A DNA stretch of 7,531 nucleotides from Alphaproteobacteria bacterium UBA1002 (GCA_002291845.1 DBAU01000033.1:1-7531); one strand, 5' to 3'. Positions 1 through 5,617 are shown, numbered from the stretch's first letter. Numbers and translations are program-made. Notes: a model not told the origin generated them from the sequence alone.

Positions 1-54
1 CGAGGTTTTCATGTGGAACAACTCTGTGATAGCCTGGGATTCTTGCGTACTCAT
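1..54 (-). CDS. 5' end of an unidentified minus-strand gene (partial)
   Basis: Reading leftward from an ATG at 54-52, an open frame of 18 codons (starting MSTQESQAITELFHM) runs off the left edge. The start is supported by a perfect GGAGG Shine-Dalgarno (complement of 61-65) placed 6 nt upstream of the ATG. The visible residues are polar and show no signal peptide or recognisable family motif, so no function is assigned. The gene diverges from rnc across a 90-nt gap. In many proteobacteria the gene before rnc is lepB in the same direction; that is not the arrangement here. An internal Met 15 codons in lacks comparable ribosome-binding support. Confidence 0.6.
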   Translation of the reverse strand, partial: MSTQESQAITELFHMKTS

Positions 55-60
55 GGCGTG

Positions 61-65
61 CCTCC
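61..65 (-). promoter_or_regulatory. Shine-Dalgarno GGAGG of the truncated minus-strand gene
   Basis: The complement of 61-65 reads GGAGG and ends 6 nt before the ATG at 54-52. It is the main evidence that a real gene starts at the left edge. Confidence 0.6.
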
Positions 66-144
66 GCGCGAATGTTTGCCTGTCTCTCTCAAAATCACTA
101 GTAATGCATAAGTAATCACACTTCGTTTGACGGCACAACTCTTT

Positions 145-840
145 ATGGAAAAAAAATCAACCGACGCGCTGCAAGCCGCAGTTTTCCACAGGTTTAAGGA
201 TGTGGGTATCTTGCGTAAGTCTCTGATGCACCGCAGCAATATTGCTGCATCCGCGAAGGGGGCGGGCCACAACCAGAGGTTGGAATTTCTCGGCGACCGG
301 GTGCTGGGCCTTATCATCGCAACGCTGCTTTACGAAGTATTCCCGCAAGAAGAAGAGGGAGCGCTGGCCCGCCGTCTGGCTGGGCTGGTAAGTCGCCCGG
401 CCGTGGTGCAGGTGGCGCGGTGTATCGCACTGGCGGATTACCTTGAGTTGCCGGCCAGTAGCGAAGGCGAGGCTCTGCGTGCGCTGGACTCCACGCTGGA
501 GGATGCATGCGAGGCGCTGATCGGCGCACTGTATCTGGATGGCGGGCTGGCCGCTGCGGAGTGTTTCGTACGTCATTACTGGACACCGATGCTCGATGCC
601 TTGCCAGAGCCGCCAAAAGATGCCAAGACGGCACTGCAGGAATGGGCGCAATCCTATGCGCTGCCTTTACCTGTGTATCGTGAAGTGGGACGGGACGGGC
701 CTGCCCACGCGCCGCAATTTGAGATTGAGGTAACGATCAATCCAGCCCATCAGGCGCGAGCAACCGGTGCAACGAAAAAAGCCGCCGAGCAAGCGGCTGC
801 CATGCAACTACTGGAGAGACTTCATGCAGGAAAAGCCTAA
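145..840 (+). CDS. rnc: Ribonuclease III
   Basis: This endoribonuclease cleaves double-stranded RNA in the cytoplasm, processing rRNA precursors and some mRNAs. From the ATG at 145 it is 231 aa, a normal length. Residues 1 to about 150 are the nuclease domain, with the signature HNQRLEFLGDRVL at 42-54, an acidic EEEG at 69-72 and EDACEALIGALYLDGG at 119-134. E47, D51, E71, D120 and E123 match E. coli E41, D45, E65, D114 and E117. The E38 position is Gln (Q44). Residues from about 158 to the end form a dsRNA-binding domain ending in KKAAEQAAA. An in-frame TTG at 127 would add six residues, but neither start has a good Shine-Dalgarno, so ATG 145 is preferred. The 3' end overlaps era by 17 nt, implying translational coupling. 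Confidence 0.95.
   Translation: MEKKSTDALQAAVFHRFKDVGILRKSLMHRSNIAASAKGAGHNQRLEFLGDRVLGLIIATLLYEVFPQEEEGALARRLAGLVSRPAVVQVARCIALADYLELPASSEGEALRALDSTLEDACEALIGALYLDGGLAAAECFVRHYWTPMLDALPEPPKDAKTALQEWAQSYALPLPVYREVGRDGPAHAPQFEIEVTINPAHQARATGATKKAAEQAAAMQLLERLHAGKA
813..818 (+). promoter_or_regulatory. Shine-Dalgarno GGAGAG of era, inside the rnc 3' end
   Basis: GGAGAG lies 5 nt before the ATG at 824 and within the last codons of rnc. It selects ATG 824 over the in-frame upstream ATG at 767, which would add 19 basic, non-Era-like residues. Confidence 0.7.
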
Positions 841-1720
841 TCGCTGCGGCTATGTGGCCATTGTTGGCGCGCCAAATGCGGGAAAGTCCACACTGCTCAA
901 CCGGGTGATTGGTACCAAATTGGCCATTGTCACGCCCAAAGCACAGACCACGCGTAACCGCATGCTGGGCATCACGCAGCGCGATGAAGTGCAGATGGTA
1001 TTTATTGATACGCCTGGTATTTTCAGGGCCACCGAAAAGTTTGAAAAAGCCATGGTGGACTCTGCTTTGAGCGGTGCGCGGGATGCGGACTTACTGCTGG
1101 TGGTGGTGGATGCTATGCGCGGTCTGACCCATCCGTTGGAAGACGTGTTAGTCCGTCTTCGTGGGGTGTCTGCGCCGAAGTTTCTGCTGCTCAATAAGGT
1201 CGATAAAGCGGATAAGCAGGCGCTGCTCGCGCTGACTAAAACACTCTGTGACGCCATGGAGTTTGAGCGTGTTTTTATGATCTCGGCGCGGACCGGTGAC
1301 GGGGTGGATGATGTGCTGGAAAAGGTCGCGCAGGCTATGCCGGTAGGCCCGTGGCTGTTTCCGGATGATCAGCTTACCGACCTTTCTGAGCGTTTTATTG
1401 CGGCCGAAGTCACGCGTGAGCGGTTGTTCATGCAGTTGCAGCAGGAAATCCCTTACCAGATCACGGTAGAGACTGAGGCCTGGGAAGAACGTAAGGATGG
1501 CAGTGTGAAGATTCAGCAGGTGATTTACGTCACCAGCGAAGCCCACAAGAAAATCGTCATCGGCCATCGCGGAGAGATGCTCAAGCAGATTGGCGAGAAA
1601 GCCCGCCAGCAATTGGAACGACAGCAGGGCCGTCGTGTGCATTTGTTTTTATTCGTTAAAGTAGTGGAGGACTGGAAGCAAAAGCGTGAGTTTTTTCAGG
1701 CCTTGGGCCTTGACTATTAG
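824..1720 (+). CDS. era: GTPase Era
   Basis: Era is an essential GTPase that binds 16S rRNA near its 3' end and helps mature the 30S subunit. The 298-aa product has the usual length (about 300). GTPase motifs appear in order: G1/Walker A GAPNAGKST (15-23), the TTR switch region (42-44), G3 DTPG (62-65), G4 NKVD (124-127) and G5 SA (154-155). The C-terminal part is a type II KH RNA-binding domain with the GxxG loop as GHRG (247-250). The protein ends in the typical VEDWKQKREFFQALGLDY. It is co-transcribed with rnc and overlaps its last 17 nt. recO, which often follows era in proteobacteria, is absent: a hairpin and an unrelated gene come next. There is no sign of disruption. Confidence 0.97.
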   Translation: MQEKPNRCGYVAIVGAPNAGKSTLLNRVIGTKLAIVTPKAQTTRNRMLGITQRDEVQMVFIDTPGIFRATEKFEKAMVDSALSGARDADLLLVVVDAMRGLTHPLEDVLVRLRGVSAPKFLLLNKVDKADKQALLALTKTLCDAMEFERVFMISARTGDGVDDVLEKVAQAMPVGPWLFPDDQLTDLSERFIAAEVTRERLFMQLQQEIPYQITVETEAWEERKDGSVKIQQVIYVTSEAHKKIVIGHRGEMLKQIGEKARQQLERQQGRRVHLFLFVKVVEDWKQKREFFQALGLDY

Positions 1721-1730
1721 TTAACCCACC

Positions 1731-1755
1731 CGTGCGATAATACGCACGAGTTTAA
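1731..1755 (+). terminator. Possible intrinsic terminator after era
   Basis: CGTGCG (1731-1736) and CGCACG (1743-1748) form a perfect 6-bp GC-rich stem around the loop ATAATA, starting 10 nt after the era stop. The downstream tract (AGTTTAATA) is only modestly T-rich, so termination may be partial and the next gene could receive readthrough. Confidence 0.5.
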
Positions 1756-1779
1756 TATCAACGATAGGGTCTTGGGGAT

Positions 1780-1783
1780 GGAG
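1780..1783 (+). promoter_or_regulatory. Shine-Dalgarno GGAG supporting the TTG start at 1791
   Basis: GGAG sits 7 nt before the TTG at 1791-1793. The alternative in-frame ATG at 1806 has no purine-rich stretch at the right distance. This favours the TTG start. Confidence 0.4.
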
Positions 1784-1790
1784 CTGCGCT

Positions 1791-2210
1791 TTGTCAAATG
1801 AGTACATGCCTGCGCCATTGCAAATGATTGTGCGGCAGCTACACAGTATACTCCAATGCGGCCATCCGGATTTCCAGAAATCCCTAGTGCCGTCGCACAT
1901 TAAATATTTTCCGCCACAACAACATCACACCTGCCCAACGCATTTGTTTCATTTCGGGGGCTCGCTGGCTACGTTCAACGATTGGGTCAGCTGCCTTGAG
2001 AGGGTGATGAAAGAAAAGCCTTCCATGAATCAAAATTTTACGCCAGATGGCCGTGAGCTTATAGGGTGCAAAGCAACGTTTTCCAACGGTGTTGGCGTGG
2101 TTTTCCTCATGGAAAAAAGTGGACTTGGTCTGCACATCCCTGAAGCCTTTTTTAAAGAGTTACGCCAACAGCTGACCGCGCTGCCGCCTCCGCAGCGCGC
2201 CCTTGGCTAA
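1791..2210 (+). CDS. Conserved-looking hypothetical protein, 139 aa, His/Cys-rich N-terminal half
   Basis: I do not recognise this protein. The frame is open for 139 codons from a TTG at 1791 preceded by GGAG at 7 nt; starting at ATG 1806 would give 134 aa. The N-terminal half is rich in possible metal ligands: C23 and H25 (CGH), H36, H45-H46, C48, H51 and H54, then C68. The C-terminal half looks like a compact alternating beta/alpha fold: LIGCKATFSNGVGVVFLMEK (90-109), then an amphipathic helix IPEAFFKELRQQLTAL (116-131). It has no signal peptide or membrane segment and appears cytoplasmic. By eye its base composition is more AT-rich than era or metE. It follows era after 70 nt and a probable terminator, and its stop codon interlocks with that of the convergent maf. 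Coding potential is supported by length, the ribosome-binding site and folded-protein-like composition, but not by homology. Confidence 0.65.
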   Translation: MSNEYMPAPLQMIVRQLHSILQCGHPDFQKSLVPSHIKYFPPQQHHTCPTHLFHFGGSLATFNDWVSCLERVMKEKPSMNQNFTPDGRELIGCKATFSNGVGVVFLMEKSGLGLHIPEAFFKELRQQLTALPPPQRALG

Positions 2211-2839
2211 ACGCGGATGGTGATGGAGCCGTCACCGACCAGTGATATCATTTGATGATCGTAGAGCGCATTCAGCAGCGCTACTGTTGGTAGGCCCTGA
2301 ATCACGTCGTCGGTACCCTCCACGCGCTGGAAGAGATGCTTGCCGTGTTTCTCAAACATATACGAGCCACAGGAATGCAGCGGCTGATCCAGCGCGACAT
2401 AGGCCTCGATTTCTGCATCGCTGAGCGCTCGCATGGTCAGGCGGGCAGTTTCCACGGTTTCCCATAGGCAGGCCCCATCATGGTAGAGCGCGATGGCGCT
2501 GTGCTGCTCATGGGTGCGCCCACGTAGCTTTTGTAGCTGCGCAATAGCAGCTTCCGGACTGCCGGGTTTGCTGAAAATCTCTCCGTCCAGCGCGCAGACC
2601 TGATCGCAGCCCAGCACCAGCCAGCCCGGGTGGATCTCATTCACGCTGGCAGCCTTGGCGCGGGCGAGGGCAAGGGACTGCTCCACCGGATCGAGATGCT
2701 GAATGGTCGCTTTCAGCGCTTCTTCATCGGCGCGAGGGCGAATCACTGTAAATGGGATGTCTAGCCGTCGCAGCATCTGATCGCGGACAATGGATGCGGA
2801 GGCGAGCACAAGCGTATGTTTTAGCGGAATCTTGGCCAT
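2207..2839 (-). CDS. maf: Maf family nucleotide pyrophosphatase
   Basis: Maf/YhdE/YceF (Ham1-related) enzymes hydrolyse non-canonical or modified nucleoside triphosphates to the monophosphate plus pyrophosphate, a house-cleaning role also linked to septum inhibition. The 210-aa product carries the family motifs in order: LASASIVR (12-19, the SxxR nucleotide-binding motif), ARAKA (59-63), GCDQV (77-81, with conserved D79), SKPGS (90-94), LRGRTH (105-110), CGSYMFEKHG (157-166), VEGTDDVIQGLP (173-184). It resembles the alphaproteobacterial branch often found near aroE, but aroE is not adjacent here. The C-terminus carries roughly 20 residues beyond the usual core. The start lies 6 nt after the selO stop with no purine-rich ribosome-binding site, so translation is probably coupled to selO. 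Substrate preference (dTTP/UTP versus m7GTP type) cannot be read from the sequence. Confidence 0.9.
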   Translation of the reverse strand: MAKIPLKHTLVLASASIVRDQMLRRLDIPFTVIRPRADEEALKATIQHLDPVEQSLALARAKAASVNEIHPGWLVLGCDQVCALDGEIFSKPGSPEAAIAQLQKLRGRTHEQHSAIALYHDGACLWETVETARLTMRALSDAEIEAYVALDQPLHSCGSYMFEKHGKHLFQRVEGTDDVIQGLPTVALLNALYDHQMISLVGDGSITIRV

Positions 2840-2845
2840 GGATTA

Positions 2846-4321
2846 TCAGGAGGAGCAGGAGATACAGATTGCGTGCGCCCAGTCAGGCGGCGCGCTGGCA
2901 TAATGCGCCATGTCCGGCTGCTCGTCAAACGGATGGCGCAAAAGATGCATGAGCTGGTCGATTTCGCGGTAATCCCCGGCAAGTGTGGCCAGACGGATAG
3001 CTTGCTCGGCGAGGTAATTGCGCAGGATGTATTTAGGATTTACCTGCCGCATTTGTATGGCCCGTTTATCGGCAGAGATAGAATCGGCCTGCCATGCTTC
3101 CTTTAGTGCTGCTAGCCAGTTTTCGCGATCTGTCCGGCGAGGCAGAAAATCCCGCAATACCGAGGCATCTTCCGTTTCGGTATAGGTGCTTAAGGCGCGG
3201 AAGAAGCGTGTATAATCACTATGTGGTATGGCCAGCATATCCAGAAGGTCTTTGACAAGCCGGTCAATTGGTACGGCGTGATTTGTCACGCCCAGCTTGG
3301 CCCGCATGAGCGACTGATAATGGTCTATAAATTCAGGCCAGTAGGTGCTAAGTGCTTCTTTGGTCTGATCCGGAGAGAGTAGGCTTTGCAGCGCATAAGC
3401 AAGCACGTGCAGGTTCCACCATCCTATGGATGGCTGCTGATCAAAAGCGTAGCGTCCGGTATGGTCGGAGTGATTGCAGATATAGCCGGGGTCGAAGCCA
3501 TCTAAAAAGCCGAACGGGCCGTAATCGATGGTCAGGCCAAGAATCGAAAAATTATCGGTATTCATTACCCCATGCGCAAAGCCAACGGCCTGCCATTTTG
3601 CCATCAGATGCGCGGTGCGCCGGATGATCTCCGCGAACCAGTCCGTGTAGCGCCCTTGCAACTCCGGGAAATGGTGGGTGATGACGAAGTCCGCCAGCTG
3701 CTTCACCGCGGCGGGATTCTCCTCCGTAAACGCGAAATATTCAAAATGGCCGAAGCGAATGAAGCTGGGCGATAGCCGGGTAACAATAGCGGCTTTCTCG
3801 ATGCTCTCCCGCCGTACATCCTCCGCGCTACCGATCAGGCACAGCGCGCGGGTGGTGGGGATACCCAGCGCATGCATGGCTTCGCTACAGAGATATTCGC
3901 GCAAGGAGGAGCGCAGCACGGCGCGCCCATCGCCAAAACGGGAATAAGGCGTCTGGCCAGAGCCTTTCAGCTGGATTTCCCATAGCTCGCCCTGCGCGTT
4001 GCGAAGCTGGCCGAGCAGGTGCGCGCGGCCATCGCCCAGTTGCGGCACAAAACTGCCAAACTGATGGCCAGCATAGACGGTAGAAAGTGGCTCCGCGGCT
4101 CCCGGTAAGGGGCGTGCCCCGGAAAACCACGCGGTAAAATCTGGATGTTCTGCCACATCCTCCGGCAGGCCGAGCAGGCTTAGCGCTTTCTGGTTTGTAT
4201 GTATAAGAAATGGCTGTGCGGGGGGCGTTACGGACACTTTGCTCCAGAAGTGATCCGGTAGGGATGCAAAGTGATTGGTAAATGCTAAGGAAGGAAGGTA
4301 TGGATCACGCATGAAGGGCAA
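2846..4321 (-). CDS. selO: Protein adenylyltransferase SelO (YdiU/UPF0061)
   Basis: SelO is a pseudokinase-fold enzyme that transfers AMP from ATP to Ser/Thr/Tyr of target proteins, with a proposed role in oxidative-stress redox control. The 491-aa product is full length. Visible family features are YAGHQFGSFVPQLGDGRA (83-100), KGSGQTPYSR with the likely nucleotide-binding K119, REYLCSEAM with E142, and GVMNTDNFSILGLTIDYGPFGF. D256, N257 and D266 have the exact spacing of Pseudomonas SelO D252, N253 and D262 (catalytic and metal-binding). C282 and the C-terminal SCSS (C489) match the Cys pair that forms a disulfide in bacterial SelO; C489 stands where many eukaryotic homologues carry selenocysteine. 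The start is TTG at 4321, chosen because GGAGG lies 7 nt upstream; ATG 4312 would be 16 nt away. maf follows after 6 nt. Confidence 0.95.
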   Translation of the reverse strand: MPFMRDPYLPSLAFTNHFASLPDHFWSKVSVTPPAQPFLIHTNQKALSLLGLPEDVAEHPDFTAWFSGARPLPGAAEPLSTVYAGHQFGSFVPQLGDGRAHLLGQLRNAQGELWEIQLKGSGQTPYSRFGDGRAVLRSSLREYLCSEAMHALGIPTTRALCLIGSAEDVRRESIEKAAIVTRLSPSFIRFGHFEYFAFTEENPAAVKQLADFVITHHFPELQGRYTDWFAEIIRRTAHLMAKWQAVGFAHGVMNTDNFSILGLTIDYGPFGFLDGFDPGYICNHSDHTGRYAFDQQPSIGWWNLHVLAYALQSLLSPDQTKEALSTYWPEFIDHYQSLMRAKLGVTNHAVPIDRLVKDLLDMLAIPHSDYTRFFRALSTYTETEDASVLRDFLPRRTDRENWLAALKEAWQADSISADKRAIQMRQVNPKYILRNYLAEQAIRLATLAGDYREIDQLMHLLRHPFDEQPDMAHYASAPPDWAHAICISCSS

Positions 4322-4328
4322 TATAATG

Positions 4329-4333
4329 CCTCC
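4329..4333 (-). promoter_or_regulatory. Shine-Dalgarno GGAGG setting a TTG start for selO
   Basis: The complement of 4329-4333 is GGAGG, 7 nt before the TTG at 4321-4319. The next in-frame ATG (4312) lies too far downstream to use it well. Confidence 0.6.
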
Positions 4334-4365
4334 ACACTAGAATGCGAGGGCCGTTTGCTCTCATA

Positions 4366-4405
4366 ATAAAGAGCCACTCCGAACGGAATTGGAGTGGCTC
4401 TTTAT
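4366..4405 (-). terminator. Strong hairpin terminator between folE and selO
   Basis: A perfect 15-bp inverted repeat (4366-4380 and 4391-4405, arm core AAAGAGCCACTCC) encloses a 10-nt loop. Read on the minus strand, it follows the folE stop by 26 nt and ends in CTCTTTATTAT, a moderately U-rich tail, as in an intrinsic terminator. Its A-rich/T-rich flanks are nearly symmetrical, so it could also block transcription from the left. It ends folE transcription and makes selO-maf a separate unit, although no convincing promoter is visible in the 44 nt between it and selO. Confidence 0.8.
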
Positions 4406-4431
4406 GTGAAATATAAAGTAAATGGTTAGGG

Positions 4432-5058
4432 CTACGAAATGATTTGCCCAATCGCCGGAGAGGAAATCATAGTCATAAATTCCTGACGGGTGCGGGGATC
4501 GCTTTTGAAGAGCCCGTGCAGGCGGCTGGTCACCGTGGTGGTCTCGCTTTTGTGTACGCCGCGGGTGGTCATGCACTGGTGGGCGGCATCAATGACCACG
4601 GCAACGCCCTTGGGCTGCAACACGCGCTGAATGGTATCAGCGATTTGCGCCGTCATGGTTTCCTGTGTTTGCAGGCGCTTAGCATACACATCCACCAAGC
4701 GGGCGATCTTGCTGATGCCGACCACGCGCTTATCCGGGATGTAGGCTACATGTGCCTTGCCGATGATCGGCACCATGTGGTGCTCGCAATGCGATTCCAG
4801 CCGCATGTTTTTCAGCAGCACCATCTCATCGTAGTCCTCCACCTCTTCAAAGGTGCGGGCAAGGATGTCCTCCGGGCTCATATCGTACCCGGCGAAAAAC
4901 TCTTCGTATGCTTCGACGACGCGTTTGGGCGTATCCAAAAGGCCCTCGCGTGCCACATCATCCCCGGCCCACGCAATGAGGGTCCGTACAGCCTCCATGG
5001 CCTGTTCTTTGCTTGGTCTGGTCACTCGGCGTCCTTTCGGTAGAGCTAGCGCGGCCAT
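4432..5058 (-). CDS. folE: GTP cyclohydrolase I
   Basis: FolE converts GTP to 7,8-dihydroneopterin triphosphate plus formate, the first committed step of tetrahydrofolate synthesis (the product is also used for queuosine). The 208-aa protein is of normal length. The catalytic core shows LDTPKRVVEAYEEFFAGY (41-58), MRLESHCEHHMVPIIGKAHV (85-104), DKRVVGISKIARLVDVYAKR (109-128) and VIDAAHQCMTTRGVHK (155-170). The zinc ligands are C91, H94 and C162, matching E. coli C110, H113 and C181, so this is a complete zinc-dependent type IA enzyme. ATG 5058 is preceded by AGGGGG at 6 nt. It diverges from hisI across 167 bp; folE/hisI adjacency is familiar in alphaproteobacteria. A hairpin terminator follows it. 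Confidence 0.97.
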   Translation of the reverse strand: MAALALPKGRRVTRPSKEQAMEAVRTLIAWAGDDVAREGLLDTPKRVVEAYEEFFAGYDMSPEDILARTFEEVEDYDEMVLLKNMRLESHCEHHMVPIIGKAHVAYIPDKRVVGISKIARLVDVYAKRLQTQETMTAQIADTIQRVLQPKGVAVVIDAAHQCMTTRGVHKSETTTVTSRLHGLFKSDPRTRQEFMTMISSPAIGQIIS

Positions 5059-5064
5059 GATTTA

Positions 5065-5070
5065 CCCCCT
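5065..5070 (-). promoter_or_regulatory. Shine-Dalgarno AGGGGG of folE
   Basis: The complement of 5065-5070 reads AGGGGG, 6 nt before the folE ATG, and fixes that start. Confidence 0.6.
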
Positions 5071-5087
5071 CTGTCAAATTCACACCT

Positions 5088-5115
5088 GATATAAGGTTCT
5101 TGTTATGTTTAACAA
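5088..5115 (-). promoter_or_regulatory. Possible folE promoter
   Basis: On the minus strand, TTGTTA (5115-5110, 4 of 6 to the -35 consensus) is followed after 16 nt by TATATC (5093-5088, 4 of 6 to the -10 consensus). This would start transcription near 5081, about 23 nt before the ATG. An alternative pair is TTGCAC with CATAAC, 17 nt apart, slightly upstream. Neither is strong. Confidence 0.3.
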
Positions 5116-5116
5116 G
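5099..5116. promoter_or_regulatory. Palindrome in the folE/hisI regulatory region, candidate operator
   Basis: CTTGTTA (5099-5105), a 4-nt spacer TGTT, and TAACAAG (5110-5116) form a perfect 7+7 dyad. It covers the -35 and spacer of the possible folE promoter, where a bound repressor would block folE. The symmetry is plainly visible, but its role as a protein-binding site is inferred; it has only weak hairpin potential and no adjacent T-tract. Confidence 0.4.
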
Positions 5117-5175
5117 TGTAGGCCGTGCAAATTGTAAAAAATAATCACTTTCTGCTGTCGCGCTGCCTGTTTTCA

Positions 5176-5203
5176 TTGACCGACTCTCGTGACGGCATAT
5201 AGT
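5176..5203 (+). promoter_or_regulatory. sigma70-type promoter for hisI-metE
   Basis: TTGACC (5176-5181, 5 of 6 to the -35 consensus) and TATAGT (5198-5203, 5 of 6 to the -10 consensus) are separated by 16 nt. Transcription would start near 5210, giving a leader of about 16 nt, which leaves no room for a riboswitch or attenuator before hisI. GGAG at 5213-5216 is the ribosome-binding site, 9 nt from ATG 5226. Confidence 0.6.
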
Positions 5204-5225
5204 AATCAACCCGGAGCATTCGGTC

Positions 5226-5606
5226 ATGTCATACGACGCTACCATTGCCGACGAATTGCTCTCCCGCCTGTCATTTGACGAGCGGGGATTGATTCCGGCC
5301 ATCGCACAGGCAGCTTCCAGCAAGGAAGTGCTTATGCTTGCGTGGATGAATGCCGAGGCCATCCGGGAGACGCTTTCTACAGGGCAGGTGACCTATTGGT
5401 CAAGGTCTCGTAATGCATTATGGCGTAAAGGCGAAACCTCAGGCCATACCCAGCGTCTGGTGGAGCTTTCCTACGATTGCGATGCCGATTGTCTGCTGTT
5501 GCGTGTCGATCAGCACGGGCCAGCCTGCCACACGAACCGCCTAAGTTGTTTCTTTCATCGTTTAGAACCCCAGGGCATTCGCATTACCAGCGAACCGCTT
5601 TGTTAA
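5226..5606 (+). CDS. hisI: Phosphoribosyl-AMP cyclohydrolase
   Basis: HisI opens the adenine ring of 1-(5-phosphoribosyl)-AMP, the third step of histidine biosynthesis. The 126-aa product is the stand-alone cyclohydrolase with no fused HisE pyrophosphohydrolase domain. Diagnostic segments are LMLAWMNAEAIRETLSTGQV (36-55), YWSRSRNALWRKGETSGHTQ (57-76), the metal site YDCDADCLLLRVDQ (83-96; D84, D86, D88 with C85), and GPACHT (98-103) with C101 and a further Cys C108. These supply the family's magnesium-binding Asp cluster and zinc-binding Cys set. It lies outside any his cluster in this window, is transcribed from its own promoter divergently from folE, and is followed after 18 nt by metE, with which it probably forms an operon. 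Confidence 0.95.
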   Translation: MSYDATIADELLSRLSFDERGLIPAIAQAASSKEVLMLAWMNAEAIRETLSTGQVTYWSRSRNALWRKGETSGHTQRLVELSYDCDADCLLLRVDQHGPACHTNRLSCFFHRLEPQGIRITSEPLC

Positions 5607-5611
5607 CCTCC

Positions 5612-5617
5612 AAGGAG
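5612..5617 (+). promoter_or_regulatory. Shine-Dalgarno AAGGAG of metE
   Basis: AAGGAG lies 7 nt before ATG 5625 in the 18-nt hisI-metE gap. It is a strong site, indicating that metE is translated independently and efficiently from the shared transcript. Confidence 0.7.

Noticed and set aside
127..144. TTG at 127 as the start of rnc, and TTGACG at 127-132 as a -35 box
   Set aside because: The TTG has no Shine-Dalgarno, and the six added residues are not needed by the fold. There is no -10-like hexamer at the right spacing for the -35 reading.
1148..1642. A 164-codon minus-strand open frame
   Set aside because: Antisense to era, with no family resemblance and no start signal.
4322..4327. TATAAT on the plus strand
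   Set aside because: A perfect -10 word, but no -35 lies 16-18 nt upstream, and it points toward a terminator and the antisense strand of folE. It is the complement of the spacer between the selO Shine-Dalgarno and its start.
4444..5043. A 199-codon plus-strand open frame
   Set aside because: Fully antisense to folE, whose zinc and active-site motifs are intact; the His-rich translation is a mirror artefact.
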